From a halophilic archaeon (GTDB lineage: Archaea > Halobacteriota > Halobacteria > Halobacteriales > Haladaptataceae), in NCBI GenBank assembly GCA_003298465.1, contig QNGA01000001.1, positions 806,001-870,000 on the forward strand: a stretch of DNA of 64,000 nucleotides, in the 5' to 3' direction. The notes under the pieces were generated by a model. It did no database searches. It saw nothing but the letters and a program-made list of their open reading frames with translations, and had not been told where the DNA came from. The position numbers and the translations under genes were made by a program. Shown one piece after another: positions 41,393 to 49,497 of this stretch; positions within the stretch are counted from its first letter, which is position 1, and the number at the start of each line of letters is the position of its first letter.

Positions 41393-42136
41393 TCAGGCCG
41401 CCGCCGACTCGCCCTCCGGTACGGCTTCGTAGGCCACAACCACCTGCACCGACACGGTCACCGGTCCCGACTCCACGTCCGTCTCCGCCGCGTTCGCAGC
41501 GACCTCACCCACGTCCGTCCGGACGGGGTCGACCCCCGACTCCACGGTCGAGACGGTCCGGACGCCCGTGACCGCGAGGTCGGCGCTGGCCGCGACGGCG
41601 TCCGCGTCGGCGCGAGCGTTGGTCATCGCCTCGCGGAGCGCCGCCGTCCGGAGTTCGTTCCGGCGCTCCTCCGAGAGCGTGAACGCCACGCCGTCGACCC
41701 GGTTCGCGCCGTTCTCCACGGCCACGTCGATTATCGCTCCCGCGCGGGACGTGTCGTTCAGGGTTATCTCGAACGCGTGAAGGCCCTGGTAGCCGGCCGG
41801 CTCTCCCGTCTCGCCCCGGTCCTCGCCGATGTCGAACCTCGTCGTCCGGACCTGGTCGTCGCTCACGTTCGCCTCGCGGAGCGCCCGGCGCATCTCGGAG
41901 ACGTTCCCCGCCAGTCCCCATCTGACCGCGTCGGCGTCGTCGGCCGTCTGGACGACGGCGACTTCCAGCACGGCCTGGTTCGGGTCCGCCTCGACGTCGC
42001 CGGCCCCGGACACTCGAATGGTCGTCGCGTCGGTACCGTTCTCGGCTCGCGTCGCGCCGCCGGTAGCACCGCCCCCCACCGCGGACAGCAGGACGGCGAC
42101 CCCCAGCGCCGCGACCAGTGCGCGTCGCGGTCGCAT
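41393..42136 (-). CDS. SIMPL (DUF541) domain protein, exported
   Basis: 247 residues. Signal peptide MRPRRALVAALGVAVLLSAV then a SIMPL domain: TTIRVSGAGDVEADPNQAVLEVAV, followed by alternating strands and helices (VAFTLSEERRNELRTAALREAMTNARADADAVAA split). The domain occurs in periplasmic or surface proteins of bacteria and archaea; no activity is fixed. Stands alone, on the same strand as the DUF389 gene downstream. Confidence 0.88.
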   Translation of the reverse strand: MRPRRALVAALGVAVLLSAVGGGATGGATRAENGTDATTIRVSGAGDVEADPNQAVLEVAVVQTADDADAVRWGLAGNVSEMRRALREANVSDDQVRTTRFDIGEDRGETGEPAGYQGLHAFEITLNDTSRAGAIIDVAVENGANRVDGVAFTLSEERRNELRTAALREAMTNARADADAVAASADLAVTGVRTVSTVESGVDPVRTDVGEVAANAAETDVESGPVTVSVQVVVAYEAVPEGESAAA

Positions 42137-42242
42137 ACCTGCCGGGCTACGACGGCCGCCGACAAGTATCTCGGCCTCCCGTCCGGTGGCTCGGACGCCG
42201 CGTCGACCCGAAATCGGAGCGTCACGACCGGCGTGGCCGCGG

Positions 42243-43310
42243 TCAGTCAGCGAGCACTTCTTCGGCGCGCTCGTCCGCCATCTCGGCGTTCTGCACCCAG
42301 AGGTCGCCGAACAGTTCGTCCTGCTCCAGCAGGACGAAGTTGCGGTGGGCGAGAAAGAGGAGCGAGAGGAACGTCTCGACGCGCGTCGGGCCCACGTCCT
42401 CGATTTCGGCGTACAGCACCTCGTTGCGTCCGCGGTCGTACTGGGTCTCCAGTTCGGACCGCACGTCGTCGATGACGGACTCGATGTCCTCGTCGTGGGT
42501 CGTACCCGTCACGTCGTTCTCCGTCGGTTCGTCGTCCAGTCGCATGTCGTCGCCGGCGTGGTAGTCGAGCGTCTGCGTCCCCCGCTGGTACCCCTCCGGC
42601 GAGTCGCTGGTGTCGTAGCTCCGGGACTCCTTCCACCACGACCCCCGCTCGCGCTCGCGGAGGTCGCGGACGAGTTCCTCCAGCGTCTCGGGCGTTCCGC
42701 GGGCGTGCTTGCGGTCGAGCCGGCGCTCCATCTCGCGCTCCAGCGAGTCCACGGGGTCGAACGCCGGCGCGTCAGCGCCGTCGTCCATCGCCATCGGCGC
42801 TTCCCACGGCTCCGGCTCCGGTTCCTCGTCCTCGTCGTCGTCCGCCAGCATCGCATCGCTCTTCATCCGCAGGAGGACGCTGGCGTAGAACAGCGCGCGG
42901 CCGGACGTGCGCAGGTCCGCCTCGTCGAGGCGGTCGAGGAACTTGTCGGTCACCTCGACGATGTCGATGTCCCACGGCTCTATCTCGCCCTCCTCGGCCA
43001 TCTGGACGAGCAACTCGACCGGCTCGACCGTCTCGTCGTCCTCGTCGTCGGGCGCGAGTTCGCCCGGGAGGACGCCGTCGCCGTTCTCCTCGCCGTTCTC
43101 GCCGGCCTCGGCGTCGCCCTCGCGCTCCCGCTTGCGCTCCTCGTGACCGGAGATGTCCAGCGGAACGCCGCCGTCGTCCCGATTTTCCTCCGGAAAACCG
43201 CTACTCGGGGCTTCGCCGCTCGCTTTCTCCGAGGAACGAGGTTCCTCGCTGCTCACGGGTCGTTCCTCCCCGCTTGCTTTCTCCGAGGAACGAGGTTCCT
43301 CGCTAGTCAT
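42243..43310 (-). CDS. scpA: Segregation and condensation protein A
   Basis: 355 residues. ScpA kleisin for the SMC complex: N-terminal domain with VQMAEEGEIEPWDIDIVEVTDKFLD (in two pieces), LRTSGRALFYASVLLRMKSD, a long acidic linker, and a C-terminal winged helix (SLLFLAHRNFVLLEQDELFGDL). The first 50 residues contain a duplicated palindrome-coded segment (SSEEPRSSEKASGE twice, period 18 residues), which is unusual. The ATG overlaps the smc stop by eight bases, so the two are coupled. Confidence 0.92.
   Translation of the reverse strand: MTSEEPRSSEKASGEERPVSSEEPRSSEKASGEAPSSGFPEENRDDGGVPLDISGHEERKREREGDAEAGENGEENGDGVLPGELAPDDEDDETVEPVELLVQMAEEGEIEPWDIDIVEVTDKFLDRLDEADLRTSGRALFYASVLLRMKSDAMLADDDEDEEPEPEPWEAPMAMDDGADAPAFDPVDSLEREMERRLDRKHARGTPETLEELVRDLRERERGSWWKESRSYDTSDSPEGYQRGTQTLDYHAGDDMRLDDEPTENDVTGTTHDEDIESVIDDVRSELETQYDRGRNEVLYAEIEDVGPTRVETFLSLLFLAHRNFVLLEQDELFGDLWVQNAEMADERAEEVLAD
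43222..43304 (-). repeat. Two direct copies of a 29-base palindromic element inside scpA
   Basis: The 29-base unit occurs at 43222-43250 and 43276-43304, exactly 54 bases apart, so it is duplicated in frame. Inside it lies CGAGGAAC-GAG-GTTCCTCG, a perfect 8-base inverted repeat with a 3-base loop. In scpA it encodes EEPRSSEKAS and is the cause of the peptide repeat near the N-terminus. It resembles repetitive extragenic palindromes domesticated into a gene. Confidence 0.7.
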
Positions 43311-46300
43311 CGGCGGGCACCTCCCGACTCCCGTCGAGTTTGATACCGGTCACGGTGCTCACGTTGTCTCCCTGCATCGTCACGCCGATGGCGCGCTCCG
43401 ACCGCTCCATCATCGCCGAGCGGTGGGAGACGACGACGAACTGCGCGTCGCCCGCGAGTTCGTCCACCATCTCGCCGACGCGCTCGGCGTTGGCGGCGTC
43501 GAGGAACGCGTCCACCTCGTCCAGCGCGTAGAACGGCGCGGGGTTGTGGCGCTGGATGGCGAAGATGAACGCGAGCGCGGTCAGGCTCTTCTCGCCGCCG
43601 GACATCGCGTCGAGGCGCTGGACCGGCTTGTCCGCCGGCTGGGCCTTCATCGTCAGGCCGCCGTCGAAGGGGTCGTCCTCGTCTTCGAGGTGGAGTTCGC
43701 CGGACCCGTTCGAGAGCCGCGAGAAGATGTCCCTGAAGTGGTCGTCGATGGCCTCGAAGGCGTCCATGAACGTCGACTTCTTCTGGGCCTCGTAGGAGTC
43801 GATGCGGTCGCGGATGCCGTCGCGCTCCTCGACCAGCGTCCCCTTCCGCTCCTCGAGTTCGTCGAGATCCGCCTCGACCTCGTCGTACTCGTCGATGGCG
43901 AGCATGTTGACGGGTTCCAGCTCCGCCATCTGACGTTCGAGGCGCTCGATGTTCTCCTCGACTTCGTCGTGGTCCGGCACCTCCTCGGGGTCGTAGTCGC
44001 CGACCTCCTCGCGAAGCTCCGCGACCTCGTCTTCGAGTCGCCCGGCGCTCCGACGCAGGCTCTCTAGGCGGTTCTCGACCTTCTCGACCTCGTCGCGCTT
44101 CGCGTCCCGGACCTCCTTGGCGTCCCGGAGGTCCTCCTTGAGGTCCGACCGCTCGTCTTTGAGTTCCGCGAGTTCGTCCTCCAGCTCCGCGACGGCCTCG
44201 CGCTTCTCCTCCAGGAGTTCTTCTTTCTCCGCGATGCTGACCTCCAGGTCCTCGATGACCTCCTCCTGGTCGGCCTTGCGGTTCTGGGCCTGCTCGATGT
44301 CGTCGTGGAGGTCGTCGATGGCGTCCTCGGCGTACTGCTTCTCTAGCTGGAGTTCGTTCAGTTCGCCGTCGAGTTCGTCCATCCGGTCTTCGAGGTCGTC
44401 TATCTCGTCCTCTATCTCCTCGGCCTGCGCCGTGAGTTCCGGAATCTTCGAGTCCTCGAGTTCGGCTTCGAGGTCCGCGACGTCGGACTCGATGGCGGCG
44501 ATGGCGTCGTCGTGGTCTGCGATGTCGGCCTCTATCTCCTGCATCTGCTCGTCGACCGACTCCCGTTCGTCCTGTAGCTCCGAGATCTCCGCCTCGAGGT
44601 CGTCTATCTTCTCCTCGAAGGACGCCAGCTCCTCCTCCTTGCGCTCGATGTCGTTCTCGATGATCCGGACCTGGTCGCTGGCGTCGCCCTGTCGGTCGCG
44701 GGCGTCGTCCAGTCGCTCCTCGACGTCGCGTATCGACTCGCGAACCGTCCGGCGCTCGTCCTCGAGTTCGTTTATCTTCCGGGCGACCCGCTCCAGTTGG
44801 CCCTTGCCGGACGCCGAGAAGGAGTACCGCGACCCGCTCTTGGACCCGCCGGTCATCGCGCCGCTCTTCTCGACGAGTTCGCCCGACAGGGTGACGATGC
44901 GGTAGTCGCCCATCAGCTCCCGGGCGGTCTCCATGTCCTCGACGATCAGCGTGTCCCCGAGGACGTACGAGAAGATGGGCGCGTACTCCGAGTCGAACTC
45001 CAGCAGGTTGTACGCGAAGTCGACGACGCCCGGCAGGTTCGGCGCGCTCGGCAGCGACCGGTTGCTCATCTTCGTGATGGGCAGGAAGGTCGCCCGCCCC
45101 GCGTTACGGGACTTGAGGTACTCGATGCAGCTCTGGCCGACGCTGTCGTCGTCGACGACGACGTGGGCCATCCGCCCGCCCGCCGCCGTCTCCAGGGCGG
45201 TCGCGTACTGCTGGCCCACGCTCCCGAGCTGTGCCACCGCGCCGTGGACGCCGTCCTTGCCGGCGTTCAGGATGGTCGAGACCGCCCGACCGAACGAGGA
45301 GTCGCCGCTCTCGTCGGCCTTCGCCTCGAGTTCGGCGTACTCCTGCTGGCGCGCCTGCAGGTCGTTCTCGACCGACTCCAGGTCGTCCTGTAGCTCGCGT
45401 TTCTCTTGCTTGAGGTCGTCGACGACGCCCTGAATCTGTTCCTCGTTGCGCTCGGCCTTCAGCAGTTCGTCCGCGAGGTCGTCGAGTTCGGTCTCCAGTT
45501 CGGGAATCTTCTCCCGGGCCGCGTCTATCTCGGCCTGTTTCTCCTCGACGGCGTTGGACTTGCGGCGCGCCTCGTCCAGCAGGCGGTCTTTCTCGCGCTG
45601 GCGCTCGTTCTTCGCGCTCTTTTCCTCCTCCAGGGCCTCCTTCTTCTCGGCGAGTTCCGCCTTCACCTCGTCGTACTCGGTGTCGACGCTCTCTATCTCG
45701 GCCTCGACCTCGGCGAGTTCCGTCTTCTTCCCCTGGACGTCGCTCTTGACCGAGGCCTTCTCTATTTTCACCTCGCGGACGTCGTCTTCGAGGTCGTCGA
45801 CCGTCTCCTGCTTGCGGTCTATCTCGACGAACGCCTGTCGACGCTCGTTCTCCGCCTCCTCGATGCGCTCCTCGGCGGACGCTATCTTGTCCTCCAGCCG
45901 CGAGATGTCGCCTTTGACCTCCTCTATCTCGCTTTTGATGGCGAGCTGTTCGTCCTCGCCCTTGCGCTCTATCTCGGCGTTGAGCTCTTCGAGTTCGTCT
46001 TCGAGGCGGACGACCCGCCCCTGCTTCTCGTCGAGTTCGGCCTGGAGGTCCGCGAGTTCGTCCTCGCGCTCGTCGATGTCCCGCCGGGTGGCTTCGAGGT
46101 CCGACCGCTTCTCCTCGAGTTCCGAGGCCTTCCGGTAGCTCTCGTACTCCTCTTTCTCCTCGCGGAGGCCCTGGTACTCGAGGGCGGTCTCGCGCTCGTC
46201 GCGCAACTGGTCGAGGCGGTCCCGCTTCTCCTCGATGCGGAGCTCCGCCTCCTCGATGCGCTCCTCGACGGTCTCTAGCTCTCCGAGGGCGTCTTCCTTC

Positions 46301-46881
46301 TTCGCGTCGAACTCCGCGACGCCCGCGATTTCGTCGATTATCTCCCGGCGCTCGTGGGGGGTCATGTTGATGATGCCCGTCACGTCGCCCTGCATGACGA
46401 CGTTGTACCCCTCCGGGGTGACGCCGGCCTGCGCGAGCAGGTCCTGGATGTCCGAGAGGTTGACCGAGCGCCCGTTCAGGTAGTAGTAGGAGTAGTAGTT
46501 GTCCTCGGTCTCCTTGACGCGACGCTTGATGCGAATCTCCTCGACGTCGCCGACGTCGTCCGACCCGGCGGCGTTGACGACCTGCGAGCGGTCGAGCGTG
46601 CCGTCCTCGTTCGCGAGGACGACCTCGACGCTGGCCTCGCGGGGCCCGCTCGTCGACTCGCTGCCCTCCTCGTACCCGGGGTTGTAGATGAGGTCGGTGA
46701 GTTTTTCGGCCCGGATGCCGCGCGTTCGAGCGAGGCCGAGGGCGAACAGGACGCTGTCGATGATGTTGCTCTTCCCGGAGCCGTTCGGACCGGTGACCAC
46801 CGTGAAGTCCTCGTAGAACGGAATTTCGGTCTTGCGGCCGAAGCTCTTGAAGCTGTCGAGGACGAGCTTTTTTATGTGCAT
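43303..46881 (-). CDS. smc: Chromosome segregation protein SMC
   Basis: 1192 residues, full length for archaeal SMC. Walker A GPNGSGKSN at 31-39, long coiled coils (residues about 170-510 and 675-1020), a hinge around 520-660 with DGVHGAVAQLG and AAGGRMAHVVVDD, then the signature LDAMSGGEKSLTALAF and Walker B PFYALDEVDAFLD. Condenses and segregates chromosomes together with ScpA. Upstream 27 bases away lies a small coiled-coil gene in the same direction, likely in the same operon. Confidence 0.97.
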   Translation of the reverse strand: MHIKKLVLDSFKSFGRKTEIPFYEDFTVVTGPNGSGKSNIIDSVLFALGLARTRGIRAEKLTDLIYNPGYEEGSESTSGPREASVEVVLANEDGTLDRSQVVNAAGSDDVGDVEEIRIKRRVKETEDNYYSYYYLNGRSVNLSDIQDLLAQAGVTPEGYNVVMQGDVTGIINMTPHERREIIDEIAGVAEFDAKKEDALGELETVEERIEEAELRIEEKRDRLDQLRDERETALEYQGLREEKEEYESYRKASELEEKRSDLEATRRDIDEREDELADLQAELDEKQGRVVRLEDELEELNAEIERKGEDEQLAIKSEIEEVKGDISRLEDKIASAEERIEEAENERRQAFVEIDRKQETVDDLEDDVREVKIEKASVKSDVQGKKTELAEVEAEIESVDTEYDEVKAELAEKKEALEEEKSAKNERQREKDRLLDEARRKSNAVEEKQAEIDAAREKIPELETELDDLADELLKAERNEEQIQGVVDDLKQEKRELQDDLESVENDLQARQQEYAELEAKADESGDSSFGRAVSTILNAGKDGVHGAVAQLGSVGQQYATALETAAGGRMAHVVVDDDSVGQSCIEYLKSRNAGRATFLPITKMSNRSLPSAPNLPGVVDFAYNLLEFDSEYAPIFSYVLGDTLIVEDMETARELMGDYRIVTLSGELVEKSGAMTGGSKSGSRYSFSASGKGQLERVARKINELEDERRTVRESIRDVEERLDDARDRQGDASDQVRIIENDIERKEEELASFEEKIDDLEAEISELQDERESVDEQMQEIEADIADHDDAIAAIESDVADLEAELEDSKIPELTAQAEEIEDEIDDLEDRMDELDGELNELQLEKQYAEDAIDDLHDDIEQAQNRKADQEEVIEDLEVSIAEKEELLEEKREAVAELEDELAELKDERSDLKEDLRDAKEVRDAKRDEVEKVENRLESLRRSAGRLEDEVAELREEVGDYDPEEVPDHDEVEENIERLERQMAELEPVNMLAIDEYDEVEADLDELEERKGTLVEERDGIRDRIDSYEAQKKSTFMDAFEAIDDHFRDIFSRLSNGSGELHLEDEDDPFDGGLTMKAQPADKPVQRLDAMSGGEKSLTALAFIFAIQRHNPAPFYALDEVDAFLDAANAERVGEMVDELAGDAQFVVVSHRSAMMERSERAIGVTMQGDNVSTVTGIKLDGSREVPADD

Positions 46882-46908
46882 AGGTTGCTCGTGGGGACGA
46901 GAACGGCC

Positions 46909-47214
46909 CTACGCAACGATGATGTCGTCGCCGAGTTCGGAACCACCCTCGTCTTCTGGTTCGTTTTCTCCCTGGGACTCGTCGTTTTTAGCCTCTTCGT
47001 CCGCGGGCGCTTCCTCGGCCGCGGCCGGCCCGTCGGCGGACGCACTCACGGCTCCGGTCGACTCAGTGGCTACGTCGCGCTCCTCCTCGGCCGTCTCCAG
47101 GTCCTTGATGCGCTGGTTCGCCTCGACGAGTTCCTCCGTGAGCCCCCTGATGGTCGCCTCGAGTTCTTCGACCCGCGATTCGAGCGACTCGATGCGGTCG
47201 CGCTGGCTAGTCAT
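46909..47214 (-). CDS. Small coiled-coil protein upstream of smc (DUF7518-like)
   Basis: 101 residues. The first 45 form a strong coiled coil (RIESLESRVEELEATIRGLTEELVEAN split), and the rest is acidic, disordered, ending SELGDDIIVA. The position immediately before smc is typical in haloarchaea, and the name DUF7518 is from memory. Probably an SMC-associated protein, by location only. Start at MTSQRDR (47214), supported by a minus-strand GCTTTATGG (about 47237-47245). Confidence 0.75.
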   Translation of the reverse strand: MTSQRDRIESLESRVEELEATIRGLTEELVEANQRIKDLETAEEERDVATESTGAVSASADGPAAAEEAPADEEAKNDESQGENEPEDEGGSELGDDIIVA

Positions 47215-47332
47215 ATCATCTATGCGTAACGGTGTCACCATAAAGCTGCGTCAGACGCACGTCTGTCGGCTTTCAGAAACGGCCGCGGCGAGGTGAGCAA
47301 ACGACTTACGTACCCGCCGCCAGCCTCCGCAC

Positions 47333-47929
47333 ATGCGACAGTTCATCGTCCTCGGGCACGACGCGCCGACGACCCCCGAGTTCTCGCTCGACGACCTCGC
47401 CGGCGGTGCGGGCCGACTCGACGCCCTCTGCCGCTGCGTCAACAGCGCCTTCTTCCTCTCGCACGCCATCCGCGAGGACGTGCGCTGCTTTCTCGTCCAC
47501 CAGGACGAGGTGACGATACGCTTCGAGGGGTCGGAGCTCCGGCGGCTCAACCCCGACGAGCGCAGCACGGCCGCGCTCGTCCGGCAAGCCCTCGAAGCGA
47601 GAGGGGAGGCGGTCGGCCACATCGAGGAGGAGAGCACGCCCGGCGTCTACGTCTCCGAGCGAGGGTTCGAACCGGTGCTGGAGGCGGCCGCCCGCGACGG
47701 CACCGTCGTCGAACTCCACGAGGACGGCCGCCCCGTCGTCGAGGTCGACCCGCCCGAGGACCCCGTCTTCGTGCTCTCGGACCACGGCGACTTCACCGAC
47801 CGGGAGGCAGACCTGCTGGCCGACGCCGGCGACGAGCGCGTGCGCCTCGGCCCGGAACTGCTCCACGGCGACCACGCCATCACCGTCGCACACAACTACC
47901 TCGACACCGCGGGGTACGCCGACTACTGA
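47333..47929 (+). CDS. trmY: tRNA (pseudouridine54-N1)-methyltransferase TrmY
   Basis: 198 residues, SPOUT family. Begins [20 protein letters not shown], a nearly invariant start in archaea; later [17 protein letters not shown] and the SAM-binding knot [17 protein letters not shown] with [20 protein letters not shown]. It makes N1-methylpseudouridine at position 54 of archaeal tRNAs. It is followed 2 bases later by the TIGR00725 gene, so the pair is co-transcribed. Confidence 0.96.
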   Translation: MRQFIVLGHDAPTTPEFSLDDLAGGAGRLDALCRCVNSAFFLSHAIREDVRCFLVHQDEVTIRFEGSELRRLNPDERSTAALVRQALEARGEAVGHIEEESTPGVYVSERGFEPVLEAAARDGTVVELHEDGRPVVEVDPPEDPVFVLSDHGDFTDREADLLADAGDERVRLGPELLHGDHAITVAHNYLDTAGYADY

Positions 47930-47931
47930 CC

Positions 47932-48384
47932 ATGCGAGTGAGCGTCGTCGGCGGGGGAACCGTCACGGACGAGGAGGCAGCGCGCGCCGAGGCGGTCGGT
48001 CGACTGGTCGCCGAGCGCGGCCACGACCTGGTCTGTGGCGGCCTGGGCGGGGTCATGGAAGCCGCCTGTCGCGGCGCGAGCGAGGCCGGCGGCCGGACCG
48101 TCGGCATCCTCCCCGGCGAGGACCGCGACGCCGCGAATCCCCACGTCGACGTGGCCATCGCCACGGGACTGGGCCACGCCCGGAACGGACTGGTCGTGTT
48201 GAACGGCGACGCCGTCGTCGCCATCGACGGCGGCCCCGGGACGCTGTCGGAACTCGGCTTCGCGGGCGTGTTCGACCGCCCCGTCGCCGGCCTCGGCACC
48301 CATAACGCGCCCGGCGTCGAGGCGGTCGAGACCCCGGAGGAGGCGCTTTCGTACGTCGAAACTGCACTCGACGAGAGGGGGTGA
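47932..48384 (+). CDS. TIGR00725 family protein (LOG/nucleotide-binding Rossmann fold)
   Basis: 150 residues. Rossmann-like fold with MRVSVVGGGTVTDEEAARAE, LVCGGLGGVMEAACRGASEAGG and the family's GGPGTLSELGFA (the PGGxGTxxE-like motif). Related to nucleoside monophosphate phosphoribohydrolases of the lysine decarboxylase-like superfamily, but this subgroup has no proven activity. Co-transcribed with trmY and directly upstream of tRNA-Pro. Confidence 0.85.
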   Translation: MRVSVVGGGTVTDEEAARAEAVGRLVAERGHDLVCGGLGGVMEAACRGASEAGGRTVGILPGEDRDAANPHVDVAIATGLGHARNGLVVLNGDAVVAIDGGPGTLSELGFAGVFDRPVAGLGTHNAPGVEAVETPEEALSYVETALDERG

Positions 48385-48393
48385 ATTTCGGAA

Positions 48394-48403
48394 GCGTTAA
48401 AGG
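48394..48403 (+). promoter_or_regulatory. TATA-like box of tRNA-Pro
   Basis: GCGTTAAAGG lies 25-34 bases before the tRNA acceptor stem. Confidence 0.5.
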
Positions 48404-48427
48404 CGGGGATTGCCTTGTTGAAGGTGC

Positions 48428-48500
48428 GGGCCGGTGGGGTAGCTTGGTATCCTTCGGCCTTCGGGTGGCCGTAACCGCGATTCGAATTCGCGCCGGCCCA
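48428..48500 (+). tRNA. tRNA-Pro(CGG)
   Basis: 73 bases. Acceptor GGGCCGG pairs with CCGGCCC, discriminator A; anticodon stem CGGCC with GGCCG enclosing loop TTCGGGT, anticodon CGG; T arm GCGATTCGAATTCGC. CCA is not encoded. No intron. Confidence 0.93.
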
Positions 48501-48528
48501 CTTCTCCCCACTTTCGTTCCTCTAGCGG

Positions 48529-48628
48529 CGGCCTTCGGGTGGTCGTAACCGCGTTCTCGTGAGCGAAGCGAACGAGAAAGCGAGACGAGCGTAGCGAGTC
48601 TCGCCCGATTCGAATCCGCGCCGGCCCA
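48529..48628 (+). pseudogene. Broken 3' copy of tRNA-Pro, split by a palindromic insert
   Basis: The segment matching the tRNA-Pro anticodon arm through variable region (CGGCCTTCGGGTGGTCGTAA) is followed by ACCGCG, then 53 foreign bases, then ATTCGAATCCGCGCCGGCCCA, the T arm and acceptor 3' side. The 5' acceptor and D arm are absent, so it cannot be a tRNA even with the insert removed. It may be an attachment-site scar or a recombination duplicate. Confidence 0.75.
48554..48606 (+). repeat. Twin palindromes inserted in the tRNA-Pro copy
   Basis: Hairpin A: TTCTCGT (48554-48560) with ACGAGAA (48572-48578). Hairpin B: CGAGAC (48581-48586) with GTCTCG (48598-48603). Both loops are 11 bases and differ only at the centre: GAGCGAAGCGA and GAGCGTAGCGA. 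This looks like a small REP-type or miniature element with conserved loops and free stems. Confidence 0.7.
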
Positions 48629-48697
48629 CGCTTCCCGCATTCTCCATTGCCGAGCGACGGCGAGGCGTATCGACGGCGGTTCTGGTCCGAGCGCGAC

Positions 48698-49327
48698 TCA
48701 CGCCGACTCCTCGACCGCGAGGCGGACGCCGAGTCCCACGAGGACGCTGCCGGTCACCGCGCGAAGGCCGTCCTCGACCCACGACCGGGCCGCCAGCACG
48801 CGCCGAATCGTCCCGGAGAGCAGCGCGACGGCGACGAGGTACGACAGCGTCAGCGCCGCGTACGTCAACCCCAGGGCGGCCAACTGGGGCGTGACGGGGT
48901 CGGTCCGAGTGACGAACTGCGGGAGGAAGGCGAGGAAGAATATCGCCACCTTCGGGTTGAGGACGTTCACGAGCACGCCGCGGGCGAAACTGGTCCGCCG
49001 GTCGGTCGACATCGTCGAGGCACCGTCGAGTTCGAACTGCTGCGACGACCGGAGGGTCTCGACGCCGAGGTAGAGGAGGTACGCCGCGCCGACGTACTTC
49101 ACCACCCGGAACGCGAGGGCGGACCGCCGCACGACGACCGACAGGCCGAGAATCGCCGCGCTCGTGTGGACGAGCACGCCGACGCCGATACCGGCTGCGG
49201 ACGCGACGCCGACGCGTCGTCCGTCGCCTATCGACCGGGTCAGGACGTAGACGGTGTCGGGTCCCGGTGCGAGCACCAGGGCCAGCGCCGCCGGCACGAA
49301 CACCGCGAGCGTTTCGACGCCGAACAT
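48698..49327 (-). CDS. LysE/RhtB-type amino-acid exporter
   Basis: 209 residues with six membrane helices. The family signature is APGPDTVYVLTRSIGDGRR near the N-terminus, plus NVLNPKVAIFFLAFLPQF in the middle. Exports lysine, arginine or other amino acids in relatives; the substrate cannot be read. Start at MFGVETL (49327) over 49339, because the hydrophobic segment begins immediately. Confidence 0.88.
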   Translation of the reverse strand: MFGVETLAVFVPAALALVLAPGPDTVYVLTRSIGDGRRVGVASAAGIGVGVLVHTSAAILGLSVVVRRSALAFRVVKYVGAAYLLYLGVETLRSSQQFELDGASTMSTDRRTSFARGVLVNVLNPKVAIFFLAFLPQFVTRTDPVTPQLAALGLTYAALTLSYLVAVALLSGTIRRVLAARSWVEDGLRAVTGSVLVGLGVRLAVEESA

Positions 49328-49497
49328 CGCTACCGCCACCGTCGGACGACGTCCATTTCAGGGCTTCGGCCTCGCGTCGGCGCTTCGCGGCCGCCGCTCG
49401 CCGTCCCCCTCCGCTCCCCGCCGTCCGACTCGACCCGCGGCGGTCCGCTCTTCGGCGGTTCGCCACCGTGGGCGACCGCGGTCGTCCGCCCCGTCGT

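Noticed and set aside
48529..48628. Second tRNA-Pro with an intron
   Set aside because: The acceptor 5' side and D arm are missing and the insert falls in the T arm, not a usual haloarchaeal intron site.
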